Notes: a model not told the origin generated them from the sequence alone. A DNA stretch of 10,660 bases from Anaerolineales bacterium (GCA_030673085.1 DAOVFE010000027.1:1-10660); one strand, 5' to 3'. Positions 1-7,004 are shown, numbered from the stretch's first letter. Numbers and translations are program-made.

Positions 1-885
1 CGTTTCTACGAAGATCCAGCCACTCGCGCATTGGCTCTGGAATCAGGTGAGGTTGACATCCTGGGTGAAATCCCGCCAACTGATGCTCGCCGTCTGGCCG
101 ACGATCCGCGATTCTCCCTTTACCGAGTATCGATCCCTGGTCAACCGCTTCAACTCTTATTTAATACTCAGCAGCCCCCCACCGATTGTGTGGATGTCCG
201 CGCTGCATTAATCCTGGGGGTAGATCGGGCCACCATTGTAGAGACGCTCTTTGGCAATTATTCTCCGGTAGCGCAGAATGCACTTTCAGCCGATGTATAT
301 AGCTTCACACCCGCCCGAAGCCTGCTTGAATATAATCCCGAAGCGGCAAATGCTTTACTCGAACAGGCCGGCTGGATAGCGGACAATAAAACAGGACAGC
401 GCTATCGTGATGGAACGCCAATGCAGATAAAGATCGTCGTTCCTCCTTGGGGCTTCAGTCCTGAGGTCGGACAGATGATTCGGGCTGCCTGGGATATGCT
501 CGGCATCGACGTGGCTCTCCAGGTCGCACCTGGATTTGGCCAGCTTAAAGAAATCCAATCAAGCGGTGTATATAATGCAATCAGCATTAACTTTGCCGGC
601 ACTGATCCCGATTTACTGCGATCCTTCTTTTATAGTGGGGGTTTGTATAATTGGTCACAATATGAGGATAACAAACTAGATCACTGGTTGGATCAGGCGG
701 CGCACATGTTGCCGACTGATACAGGCCGAGAGATCCTTTACCAAAAGATCGACAACCTCATTCAAGAACAGGCATTGATTCTGCCCATCCGTTACTATGT
801 CAATCTCGTCATCGCCAGGAGCAACATCGATGGGCTTCGATTCTCGGCGGACGGATGGTATCCCTTCCTGATCGAACTGCAATGA
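1..885 (+). CDS. ABC transporter solute-binding protein, family 5 (peptide/nickel type), C-terminal part
   Basis: The reading frame is open from the first base, so the gene begins upstream of the window and only the last 294 residues are seen. A TTG at 31 lies inside the frame and is not the real start. The visible part matches the C-terminal half of SBP_bac_5 proteins: an 'ALESGEVD' segment near the start, a 'VRAALILGVDR' segment (the family's usual 'R.A...A.DR..I'), and a 'YNPEAANALLEQAGW' segment typical just before the last lobe. The family binds oligopeptides, nickel or some sugars outside the membrane and hands them to a DppBC-type permease. The two permease genes follow directly, with the stop codon overlapping the next start, so this is one operon. 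The substrate cannot be told from the sequence. The signal peptide or lipobox would be upstream and is not visible. Confidence 0.93.
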   Translation, partial: RFYEDPATRALALESGEVDILGEIPPTDARRLADDPRFSLYRVSIPGQPLQLLFNTQQPPTDCVDVRAALILGVDRATIVETLFGNYSPVAQNALSADVYSFTPARSLLEYNPEAANALLEQAGWIADNKTGQRYRDGTPMQIKIVVPPWGFSPEVGQMIRAAWDMLGIDVALQVAPGFGQLKEIQSSGVYNAISINFAGTDPDLLRSFFYSGGLYNWSQYEDNKLDHWLDQAAHMLPTDTGREILYQKIDNLIQEQALILPIRYYVNLVIARSNIDGLRFSADGWYPFLIELQ

Positions 886-1817
886 ACGCAATAGTCTCAA
901 TAGCCCACAGAACATTTGAGGGATTGCTCACTGCCTGGGCCGCAGTAACTATTACCTTCTTTGCTCTCAGGCTTGGCTCGGGGGACCCAACTGCCAGCTT
1001 GCTTTCACAGGGGCTTGCCACTCCAGAGCAGGTAGATGCATTACGTCATTCATTGGGCTTGGATACCTCTTTGCTTTCTCAGTATTCATCCTTCCTAATC
1101 GGACTGATATCCGGCGACCTTGGCCATTCTCTCTATACCGGAAGGCCTGTTTCCCGTACTATTTCTGAGCAGCTCACGCCTACTTTAGAGCTGGCGCTTT
1201 TAAGCCTGGCTATCATGCTCCTTATTGGGTTGGCCTTAGGAGTTCTTGCGGCCTGGGATGAAAAAAAACCGATTGGACGTATCGCAGCCTATCTTTCTGA
1301 TTTAGCCACCTCCCTGCCGGTCGCATTCACTGGGATCCTCGCAATATATGCACTCAGCCTCGTATTGCAATTATTGTCTGGTAATCCTTTCCTCTTGCGT
1401 TTAAAACACCTATTTCTCCCAGCTTTAGTTCTGGGTTTCGCGCTGTCAGGAGGTTTAGCTCGCATCATTCGCACGAGCCTTCTTCAAACATTGCAGCAAC
1501 CTTATATCCTGGCAGCTAAAGCCCGTGGCTTAGGAAGAGGATTCCGTCTTCTATGGCATGCCTTGCGACCTGCTCTTCCCCCCGCAGTATCTCTTACTGC
1601 ACTGGAAGCAGCTTTTCTTTTCAGTGGAACAGTAATTATCGAAACTGTCTTCTCTCGTCCCGGCCTGGGCAGGCTTCTTGTATCTTCCATTTTGCATGCA
1701 GATTACCCCATCACTCAAGGACTAGTCGCTCTCTCGGCGCTGTTCTATACGGCAAGCCAAATACTCGCCGACATCACAGCTTTGTTGATTGACCCACGCT
1801 TACGGAGAGAAGAATGA
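882..1817 (+). CDS. dppB: ABC transporter permease, DppB/OppB type
   Basis: A membrane permease of 311 residues, the usual length for DppB-type subunits. It has an N-terminal hydrophobic segment, then the family hallmark 'LRLGSGDP' (normally 'LR..PGDP') and 'LGLD.SLLSQY', followed by about five further membrane segments. The cytoplasmic EAA loop that contacts the ATPase is clear at residues 208-230 ('AAKARGLGRGFRLLWHALRP'). I chose the ATG at 882 because it overlaps the TGA of the preceding gene in an ATGA arrangement typical of translational coupling. An in-frame ATG at 855 would add 9 residues inside the upstream gene and has no ribosome site. With the next gene it should form the heterodimeric channel for the substrate delivered by the upstream binding protein. 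The symbol reflects family, not proven dipeptide specificity. Confidence 0.93.
   Translation: MNAIVSIAHRTFEGLLTAWAAVTITFFALRLGSGDPTASLLSQGLATPEQVDALRHSLGLDTSLLSQYSSFLIGLISGDLGHSLYTGRPVSRTISEQLTPTLELALLSLAIMLLIGLALGVLAAWDEKKPIGRIAAYLSDLATSLPVAFTGILAIYALSLVLQLLSGNPFLLRLKHLFLPALVLGFALSGGLARIIRTSLLQTLQQPYILAAKARGLGRGFRLLWHALRPALPPAVSLTALEAAFLFSGTVIIETVFSRPGLGRLLVSSILHADYPITQGLVALSALFYTASQILADITALLIDPRLRREE
1804..1809 (+). promoter_or_regulatory. Ribosome binding site for the second permease
   Basis: GGAGAG lies 4 bases before the ATG at 1814, inside the end of the upstream permease gene. It supports that start together with the ATGA overlap; spacing is on the short side. Confidence 0.55.
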
Positions 1818-2635
1818 GACTCCATCTGCGGCAGCGACTTTCAATAGTCTGGTTAGCGCTTATGATCATCCTTTCTCTAGCAGCGCCGCTTCTTGTTCAG
1901 CATGATCCACTGCAGCCCGTAGCACCACCGCTAAGCCCACCTAGCCGCAACTTGCCTTTTGGAGCAGACAATCTTGGACGGGATTTATGGTCGCGGATCG
2001 CTTTTGGCGGGCGCCTAACCCTAAGTGCTTCTTGCTTGTCTGCTGTGATCACATTGCTATTTGGCGGGTTTTTCGGCCTGCTGGCAGCTTATGTAGAAGG
2101 ACGGCTTGAACGGGGTATATTATGGTTTATGAATGCACTATTGGCTATTCCGGGATTATTACTGGCTATGCTGCTCATTACGGTAATGGGCCCAGGCTTG
2201 CCTACAATTATTCTTGCCGTCGGTGTTGGCGGAGCGCCGGGTTTTGCCCGTCTAGCAAACAGCGTAGTTCATTCCATCCAACAATCTGACTTTATCGAGG
2301 CTGCCAAAGCCCTCGGTGCGGATCGAGGCTGGATTCTCCGTTATCACATCCTGCCGAACGTGAAAGCTCATCTACTCTCTTTTGCTACCACCTATTACGC
2401 CTGGTCGTTTCTTGGCATCACTACCCTCGCGTTTCTGGGTTTCGCTGGAGATCCGTCTATCGCCGAATGGGGGGTCTTGCTTAATTCCGGCCGTTCGCAT
2501 CTAATTGACGCTCCATGGCTTATCCTTTGGCCGGGGTTGGCGATCAGTTTGACAATTATTTCGGTCCACAGCCTGGGAGATTGGTTGGCATCCGATGTTC
2601 AGTTTAGAGCAGATAAATTGACGAAACAATGCTAA
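1814..2635 (+). CDS. dppC: ABC transporter permease, DppC/OppC type
   Basis: A 273-residue membrane permease and partner of the preceding subunit. It shows a first membrane segment (about residues 9-28), the DppC signature 'FGADNLGRDLWSRI', and an EAA loop at about residues 160-180 ('FIEAAKALGADRGWILRYHI'), with the E-A-A residues intact. The start overlaps the upstream stop as ATGA. DppC-type proteins normally run 280-300 residues; this one is slightly short at the N-terminus but complete in all core parts. The ATPase genes (DppD/DppF type) that normally follow are absent: the next gene is a phosphate transporter. They may lie upstream of the window or elsewhere. Confidence 0.93.
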   Translation: MRLHLRQRLSIVWLALMIILSLAAPLLVQHDPLQPVAPPLSPPSRNLPFGADNLGRDLWSRIAFGGRLTLSASCLSAVITLLFGGFFGLLAAYVEGRLERGILWFMNALLAIPGLLLAMLLITVMGPGLPTIILAVGVGGAPGFARLANSVVHSIQQSDFIEAAKALGADRGWILRYHILPNVKAHLLSFATTYYAWSFLGITTLAFLGFAGDPSIAEWGVLLNSGRSHLIDAPWLILWPGLAISLTIISVHSLGDWLASDVQFRADKLTKQC

Positions 2636-2647
2636 ATCTGTTATCCT
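2618..2647 (+). promoter_or_regulatory. Possible promoter for the phosphate transporter gene, leaderless layout
   Basis: TTGACG (2618-2623) and TATCCT (2642-2647) are 18 bases apart. Transcription from this pair would begin within a base or two of the ATG at 2656. The -35 box is a 5/6 match and the -10 box 4/6. The -35 lies inside the last codons of the permease gene. Inferred from pattern only. Confidence 0.35.
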
Positions 2648-2655
2648 AGCTTTCC

Positions 2656-3633
2656 ATGAACACTTTCTTGGTGCTGGTAATCTCTGCTCTAGCTCTTGAC
2701 TTCATCAATGGTGTGCACGATAGCTCAAACATTGTCGCCACCGTTATTTCATCCCACGCTATTCGACCACGAACTGCATTGACAATTGCAGCCATTGCCA
2801 ATTTTTGTGGTCCGTTTATCTTTGGCGTTGCGGTTGCCAATACTGTGGGCGCGGATCTTCTGGACGCCAGCGCATTGAATGAGATGGCTATCATTTCAGC
2901 ATTAATCGCGGCCATTCTCTGGAACCTTTTCACCTGGTATTTGGGAATCCCTTCCTCGTCATCACATGCAATGCTGGGTGGCTTATTAGGATCGGCTGTG
3001 CTGGCCGCAGGCTTGGAAGTCGTCAAGATGCATGGATTGATTGTAATAATTCTCTCACTGCTAATTTCGCCCATTGTCGGCATGTTAGCCGGATATTTCG
3101 TTATGAAATTCACACTTTGGGCAGCCAGCAGCGCTTCTCCAAAGATCAACAACTTCTTCCGTGGCGCTCAACTTATCACTCTGATTGGACTCGGTTTAAG
3201 CCATGGATCGAACGATGCTCAAAAAACAATGGGGGTTATTACTCTGGGGATGGTGACCTGCGGTATATTGGATTCATTTATAGTCCCGAACTGGGTAATC
3301 GCCGCTTGCGCCGGCATGATCGGGCTTGGAACGATGTTTGGCGGCTGGCGGCTGATTCGCACTCTGGGAGGAAAGATTTACCGTATTCGGCCAATTCATG
3401 CTTTCTGCTCTCAAGCAGCCGGAGCTGGCATTATCCTTGGATCAGCTTTGCTCGGCGGCCCAGTAAGCACGACCCAAGTAATGAGCTCTTCAATTATTGG
3501 CGTTGGCGCTGCCGATCGAGCAAATAAAGTCCGCTGGCACATCCTTAAAGAAATGGCATACGCCTGGCTATTTACAATCCCGACAACCGCCCTCCTTTCA
3601 GCGCTTATCTATTTAGCCCTGCAGCATTTCTAA
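2656..3633 (+). CDS. pit: PiT-family inorganic phosphate transporter
   Basis: A 325-residue polytopic membrane protein, the normal length of the short bacterial PiT permeases, which use an ion gradient to import inorganic phosphate. Both inverted-repeat signatures are present: 'DFINGVHDSSN' at residues 15-25 and 'GLSHGSNDAQKTMG' at 180-193. The 'GIPSSSSHA' loop is at 97-105, and its second-half counterpart 'GGPVSTTQVMSSS' lies near residue 270. The start is fixed by an in-frame stop at 2647-2649 and is the first ATG after it. No Shine-Dalgarno sequence precedes it; a promoter-like pair ends just upstream, so the mRNA may be leaderless. It lies 20 bp after the permease operon and could also be read through from it. 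The PhoU-like partner often found next to PiT genes is not in the window. Confidence 0.96.
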   Translation: MNTFLVLVISALALDFINGVHDSSNIVATVISSHAIRPRTALTIAAIANFCGPFIFGVAVANTVGADLLDASALNEMAIISALIAAILWNLFTWYLGIPSSSSHAMLGGLLGSAVLAAGLEVVKMHGLIVIILSLLISPIVGMLAGYFVMKFTLWAASSASPKINNFFRGAQLITLIGLGLSHGSNDAQKTMGVITLGMVTCGILDSFIVPNWVIAACAGMIGLGTMFGGWRLIRTLGGKIYRIRPIHAFCSQAAGAGIILGSALLGGPVSTTQVMSSSIIGVGAADRANKVRWHILKEMAYAWLFTIPTTALLSALIYLALQHF

Positions 3634-3685
3634 TTGCCGCTTGTGATCTGACCACTAGCAATCTAAATATCTTTCCCCATCTCTC

Positions 3686-4633
3686 CTATTTATTAGTTGC
3701 ATCTTGTTCAAGCCATCTTCGCACAAAATCAAGAATCGCGCTCTCTACATCTGGCCTTGATTCAAACCAATGGATTTGCGGATCATCCGCTTTAAACCAA
3801 TTGGATTGGCGTCGTACGAAAACCCGGCTGGCTCGTCTTATTAATTGCACCGCTTCCTCTAGCGTTATTTCCCCCTGTAGATACTCCACTATTTGCCGAT
3901 ACCCGATTGCTGACATCGCCGGCACATCCGGCGGTACGCCCTGCTCAAGTAGATCTTGAACTTCTTCAACCAACCCATCCTTTAACATCCGATCAATGCG
4001 GACGTCGATTCGAGCATAAAGCTCTCCTCGCGGTAAAGTCAAACCGATTCGCAGAATCCTGAAAGGCGGAGGTTGTTTCCGGCGCAGAGTGCTTGGAAGT
4101 TTCCCGGTTGATTCGAATATCTCCAGAGCACGGATAACGCGACGTACATTACGGGCATCAATGCACTTCGCCATTTCTGGGTCTACTTGTGCCAGTCTTT
4201 GATGCAAAGCTTGAATTCCCTGTTCATCAGCAAAGGCTTGCAGCTCCAGGCGCACTTGATCATCCGCCGGCTGTGACGGCGGATCCCATCCCTCCAGCAA
4301 CGCAGTTATATATTGCCCTGTCCCGCCAACAATCAAGGGAAGGCGCCCTCGCTTATGAATCTGAGTGATAGCTTCAAACGCAGCTTTACAGAATCGAGCC
4401 AAACTCCAAGAAACATCTGGATCAGCCACATCGATGAGATGATGGGGAACACGCATGCGTTCTTCAACCGTTGGCTTCGCTGTCCCGATATCCATTCCGC
4501 GATAGAACAAGCGGGAATCAGCCGAGACTATCTCGCCATTTAAAGCCTCGGCCAAGACCAAGGAAAGAGCCGTCTTGCCAACGGCTGTGGGGCCAATCAG
4601 CGCAATAACCGGAGGGAGTTGCTCAGAAGTCAT
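3686..4633 (-). CDS. miaA: tRNA dimethylallyltransferase MiaA
   Basis: MiaA transfers a dimethylallyl group from DMAPP to N6 of A37 in tRNAs that read UNN codons, stabilising codon pairing. The protein has 315 residues, the family's usual length. The P-loop 'GPTAVGKT' is at residues 14-21. The 'SADSRLFYRGMDIGTAKP' block is at 37-54, with the presumed general-base Asp at 39. 'VGGTGQY' is at 102-108, 'RNVRRVIRALEI' lies mid-protein and 'SAIGYRQ' further on. One oddity is Leu42 where most bacterial MiaA have Gln ('SADSxQ'); this may be a lineage variant. The start overlaps the stop of yraN as ATGA, so the two are translated together. The gene is convergent with the phosphate transporter, with about 50 bp between them and no clear terminator. 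Confidence 0.97.
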   Translation of the reverse strand: MTSEQLPPVIALIGPTAVGKTALSLVLAEALNGEIVSADSRLFYRGMDIGTAKPTVEERMRVPHHLIDVADPDVSWSLARFCKAAFEAITQIHKRGRLPLIVGGTGQYITALLEGWDPPSQPADDQVRLELQAFADEQGIQALHQRLAQVDPEMAKCIDARNVRRVIRALEIFESTGKLPSTLRRKQPPPFRILRIGLTLPRGELYARIDVRIDRMLKDGLVEEVQDLLEQGVPPDVPAMSAIGYRQIVEYLQGEITLEEAVQLIRRASRVFVRRQSNWFKADDPQIHWFESRPDVESAILDFVRRWLEQDATNK

Positions 4634-5004
4634 GAGTTAGACTCACCCTCGAGCGCATTTTTATAGTGATCAAATCTGATGATCTGGCCGGATGGCTTTG
4701 CTTCAATGGCGATCACATCGATACGCCAATCCTGGTCACTGATCTTGTGTTCTTGCAGATAGGCAAGCGACGATTCAATCAAATGACGTTGCTTCGCTTT
4801 TGTAAGCGCTTCTTCTGGCCCACCGTAAGCACTGGATGTTCGAGTCTTAACTTCAACAAAAACAATCACATTTCCATCCAGAGCCACCAAGTCCAAGTCT
4901 CCATATGAGCTGCGCCAATTGCAATCTCGAATGTCATACCCCTGGGCTTCGAGATACTTATAAGCTAAATTCTCACCCCATTTTCCGATTGCGTGAGATC
5001 TCAT
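4630..5004 (-). CDS. yraN: YraN/UPF0102 family endonuclease-like protein
   Basis: A 124-residue protein of the UPF0102 family, which has a restriction-endonuclease-like fold; its cellular role is poorly defined, with DNA repair or recombination suggested. The family core is complete: 'GKWGENLAYKYLEAQGY' at residues 7-23, 'GDLDLV' at 35-40 and 'FVEVKTR' at 49-55. Glu11, Asp38, Glu51 and Lys53 form the likely metal-binding set. I chose the ATG at 5004 because AAGGA sits 9 bases upstream and the family usually begins close to the 'G..GE..A' helix. A GTG at 5043 would add 13 unconserved residues and has no properly spaced ribosome site. It is the first gene of a two-gene unit with miaA. Confidence 0.94.
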   Translation of the reverse strand: MRSHAIGKWGENLAYKYLEAQGYDIRDCNWRSSYGDLDLVALDGNVIVFVEVKTRTSSAYGGPEEALTKAKQRHLIESSLAYLQEHKISDQDWRIDVIAIEAKPSGQIIRFDHYKNALEGESNS

Positions 5005-5012
5005 TGGAATTG

Positions 5013-5017
5013 ATCCT
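5013..5017 (-). promoter_or_regulatory. Ribosome binding site deciding the yraN start
   Basis: Read on the minus strand this is AAGGA, 8-9 bases before the ATG at 5004. It favours that ATG over the GTG at 5043. Confidence 0.6.
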
Positions 5018-5046
5018 TGATTCGCCCTTCTTGACCGTTGCACCCT

Positions 5047-5055
5047 AGAATACCA
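5047..5055 (-). promoter_or_regulatory. Possible extended -10 promoter for yraN-miaA
   Basis: On the minus strand this reads TGG followed by TATTCT, an extended -10 pattern with a 4/6 match in the hexamer. Transcription would start near 5040 and give a leader of about 36 nt. No convincing -35 box was found. Confidence 0.3.
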
Positions 5056-5201
5056 AATTATTGCCTTAGATTATTGCTGCATGCGCATTTATTTACTCGT
5101 CTCTTTCGCTATTTGGACATTTGCCAATTGATAGGCAATGAATCCATTCTTGCTATCGAATTCAATGCGCTCAATCAATCCGCACGCGCCAACAAGAGGC
5201 A

Positions 5202-5219
5202 GATTGGAATATTCCAATC
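5202..5219. promoter_or_regulatory. 18-bp perfect palindrome, operator-like
   Basis: GATTGGAAT followed at once by ATTCCAATC is a perfect dyad with no spacer. It lies between the divergent yraN-miaA unit and the small ORF/cinA pair, about 50 bp before the small ORF. Such a site suits a dimeric regulator; as RNA it could fold as a 7-bp hairpin with an ATAT loop. I do not recognise the binding protein. Confidence 0.5.
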
Positions 5220-5235
5220 CTATCTTGCCATTATT

Positions 5236-5260
5236 AGGTCGTCAAGCGACCTCCCCTTTT
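5236..5260 (+). terminator. Hairpin followed by C/T run, possible terminator or attenuator
   Basis: AGGTCG (5236-5241) and CGACCT (5247-5252) pair perfectly over a 5-nt loop and are followed by CCCCTTTT. The stem is short and the T run only four, so termination would be weak. It lies 10 bp before the small ORF, so it could act on a short leader transcript starting near the palindrome. Confidence 0.35.
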
Positions 5261-5269
5261 AAAGCAATA

Positions 5270-5545
5270 ATGATCTATGGTAGACTGAATCCGTTTGAGT
5301 TGTTGAGACAACGCAAGATTCATAGTTATACAATTGCCGAGCGAGCGGATAATTTGCATGCATTTGGCCAGACCCAGGTCAATCTGCGATCCGGCAATGA
5401 AACCGGATTGTCTAAAGTAGAATACCCAGCCTCCGCTCATTTGGCTACCTCGGCAGGAAATATATTTATGATTGTACTGAAAAATCCCAAATGCGAGAAA
5501 GTAGACGGCATGTTCGCAATCATCTATGCCTCAGACGAGGAATAA
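5270..5545 (+). CDS. Small hypothetical protein upstream of cinA
   Basis: I do not recognise this 91-residue product. It begins 'MIYGRLNPFELLRQRKIHSY', is basic in its first third, has a hydrophobic strand-like stretch 'GNIFMIVLKNPK' and another near the end ('MFAIIYA'), and finishes with acidic residues. It has no signal peptide, no long membrane segment and one Cys. Composition is protein-like, and it ends 33 bp before cinA in the same direction, which suggests co-transcription. The frame stays open further upstream to an ATG at 5138, but that stretch would run over the 18-bp palindrome and the hairpin, so I prefer 5270. No ribosome site precedes 5270, which lowers confidence. It may be a lineage-specific gene or a chance ORF. 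Confidence 0.45.
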   Translation: MIYGRLNPFELLRQRKIHSYTIAERADNLHAFGQTQVNLRSGNETGLSKVEYPASAHLATSAGNIFMIVLKNPKCEKVDGMFAIIYASDEE

Positions 5546-5567
5546 GCCGAAGTGTATGAGGTATAGT

Positions 5568-5572
5568 AAGGA
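5568..5572 (+). promoter_or_regulatory. Ribosome binding site of cinA
   Basis: AAGGA ends 6 bases before the ATG at 5579 and fixes the start. A TATAGT just upstream (5562-5567) resembles a -10 box, but no -35 box accompanies it. Confidence 0.65.
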
Positions 5573-5578
5573 AACCTA

Positions 5579-6721
5579 ATGAAAGCTGAAATTATCACCA
5601 TCGGAACCGAGCTCCTGCTCGGAGAAATTGCAGATACAAATACTTGTGTCATTGCACGTGCGCTGCGCGATATCGGAGTAAACCTATTCAGAACCACAAC
5701 GATAGGCGACAACCCAGAGCGCATTACGCATGCAATCCGTGAATCCATCCATCGAGCCCAAGTCATCATTACCACCGGCGGATTGGGCCCTACGGTAGAT
5801 GATCCAACCCGGGCTGCCGTAGCATGCGCGCTTGATCTCTCCCTCGAATTTAAACCCGACCTTTGGATAGAGATTCAGAGATATTTCAACCGTCTTGGCC
5901 GGACTGCCATGCCAAACAATCGCCGCCAGGCTTATCTCCCTCATGGCGCAATCCCAATCCCAAATACGGTTGGCACTGCTCCAGGCTTCATCGCAGAAAC
6001 CGATCAAGCCATTGTAATCTCACTCCCGGGTGTCCCTGCCGAGATGCAAGTTCTGCTAGTGAAAAGCGTTCTTCCTTATCTTCAATCAAAATTTAAGCTA
6101 CATGAAGTAATCAAATCTCGGATCGTCCGGACTGCAGGGATCGGCGAATCCATAATAGACAATCGTATTGACGATCTCGAGCATCTGGAAAATCCTACTG
6201 TAGGGCTTGCCGCCCATGCCGGTTGCGTTGATATTCGAATTGCCGCCAAAGCTGATAACGAAGATCAAGCCAAATCGATGCTCGATACGATTGAAACACT
6301 TCTTCGAGAACGGCTTGGTGATAAGATCTATGGCGTCAATGATGAAAGCCTTAAAAAAGCGGCTATAGACGCAGTTACCAAACGCGATTGGCATCTGGCG
6401 GTAATCGAGAGCGGCACATCCGGCGCGCTTGCTGCAGCCCTTTCAACCGATCCGGATAGCTTTTCTGGAGGCGTCATTCTCCGCAAAGGCTTGAGTCTAG
6501 AGCAGCTTGACACAAATCTAGGGAAATTTAGAGCTATATTTGCGGCGGAAGTTTGGATTGGCATTGTATTGAACCATTCCAAAAAAGAATATGAGCTTGG
6601 GATCATTCTGCATAGTCCGGACGGCACGCTGCGTCAGGATTCTTCCTTTGGAGGACCACCCGAAAGCGCCAATCACAGAGCCGCTAATATTGCCCTTGAT
6701 TTCCTCCGCCGAAAAATCTAA
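5579..6721 (+). CDS. cinA: CinA family protein with degenerate C-terminal amidase domain
   Basis: CinA proteins join an N-terminal COG1058/MoCF-like domain (ADP-ribose/NMN-related pyrophosphatase) to a C-terminal PncC domain that deamidates nicotinamide mononucleotide. The N-terminal domain is well preserved: 'GTELLLGEIADTN' from residue 9, 'TTGGLGPTVDD' at 65-75, 'PNNRRQAYLP' from 112, 'NTVGTAPGF' and 'SLPGVPAEMQ'. A linker domain follows, to about residue 255. The C-terminal part (about 270-380) starts with 'LAVIESGTSG' where active PncC domains have 'ESCTGG'. It lacks the usual 'Y...K' segment after 'GGV' and has no 'GIAGP' loop. At 380 residues it is 30-40 shorter than typical. I infer that the pyrophosphatase half is active and the amidase half is not. 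The gene starts a + strand unit, possibly with the small ORF upstream. Confidence 0.94.
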   Translation: MKAEIITIGTELLLGEIADTNTCVIARALRDIGVNLFRTTTIGDNPERITHAIRESIHRAQVIITTGGLGPTVDDPTRAAVACALDLSLEFKPDLWIEIQRYFNRLGRTAMPNNRRQAYLPHGAIPIPNTVGTAPGFIAETDQAIVISLPGVPAEMQVLLVKSVLPYLQSKFKLHEVIKSRIVRTAGIGESIIDNRIDDLEHLENPTVGLAAHAGCVDIRIAAKADNEDQAKSMLDTIETLLRERLGDKIYGVNDESLKKAAIDAVTKRDWHLAVIESGTSGALAAALSTDPDSFSGGVILRKGLSLEQLDTNLGKFRAIFAAEVWIGIVLNHSKKEYELGIILHSPDGTLRQDSSFGGPPESANHRAANIALDFLRRKI

Positions 6722-6790
6722 TTAGCAAGTCTGTAAAGGAGAGCGCTGAAAAAGAGAAAACATAGTCTACACTTTAGAATGATAGCTCTC

Positions 6791-6863
6791 AGCCAGAACA
6801 CTGAAGTGAAGAATCCCCGCCGCAATTGATGGTATCTGCCGAAGGGTATGGGGTTTTCTGGCT
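6791..6863 (+). other. Compact foldable element after cinA
   Basis: AGCCAGAA (6791-6798) pairs perfectly with TTCTGGCT (6856-6863). Inside lie CAC-TGAA-GTG (6799-6808) and a CCCC (6815-6818)/GGGG (6850-6853) pairing. GGAGA (6738-6742) could pair with TCTCC (6865-6869) to extend the outer stem. The result resembles a junction RNA, but could also be the 3' end of the cinA transcript. Strand is assumed to be that of the flanking genes. Confidence 0.35.
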
Positions 6864-6892
6864 TTCTCCAATTAATATCTACTCATTAAATG

Positions 6893-6898
6893 TATAAT
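6893..6898 (+). promoter_or_regulatory. TATAAT -10 box, candidate promoter of the SLH glycosidase gene
   Basis: A perfect TATAAT sits in AT-rich DNA 204 bp before the start codon. No good -35 box lies 16-18 bases upstream. Transcription from here would give a leader of nearly 200 nt containing both folded segments downstream. Confidence 0.35.
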
Positions 6899-6945
6899 AA
6901 ATATACTTATATGCAATGCTCTCACAGGTGCAATTTACTCTTTAG

Positions 6946-7004
6946 ACCTCATTGTGGTACAGATGTACCCTTCAGCAAGAGCTGCCGAAACCCTAAAATG
7001 AGGT
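6946..7004 (+). promoter_or_regulatory. Branched RNA fold in the leader of the glycosidase gene
   Basis: ACCTCATT (6946-6953) pairs perfectly with AATGAGGT (6997-7004). The enclosed stretch contains two small hairpins in series, GGTAC-AGAT-GTACC (6956-6969) and CAGC-AAGA-GCTG (6973-6984), making a three-way junction. The 3' arm overlaps an alternative hairpin GGTT-AGC-AACC (7002-7012), so two exclusive states are possible. Not matched to a known class. Confidence 0.4.

Noticed and set aside
855..881. Earlier ATG for the first permease
   Set aside because: It lies inside the upstream gene without a ribosome site; the ATG at 882 gives the typical ATGA overlap and the usual N-terminus.
2646..3152. 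Minus-strand ORF of 168 codons
   Set aside because: Antisense to the PiT gene, whose membrane segments and signatures fix the coding frame on the plus strand.
5138..5269. N-terminal extension of the small ORF from the ATG at 5138
   Set aside because: The extension would be encoded across the 18-bp palindrome and a hairpin and is low-complexity in character.
6791..6863. Cobalamin riboswitch
   Set aside because: Only one short patch resembles the core; the other conserved boxes are absent and the downstream gene is not a cobalamin gene.
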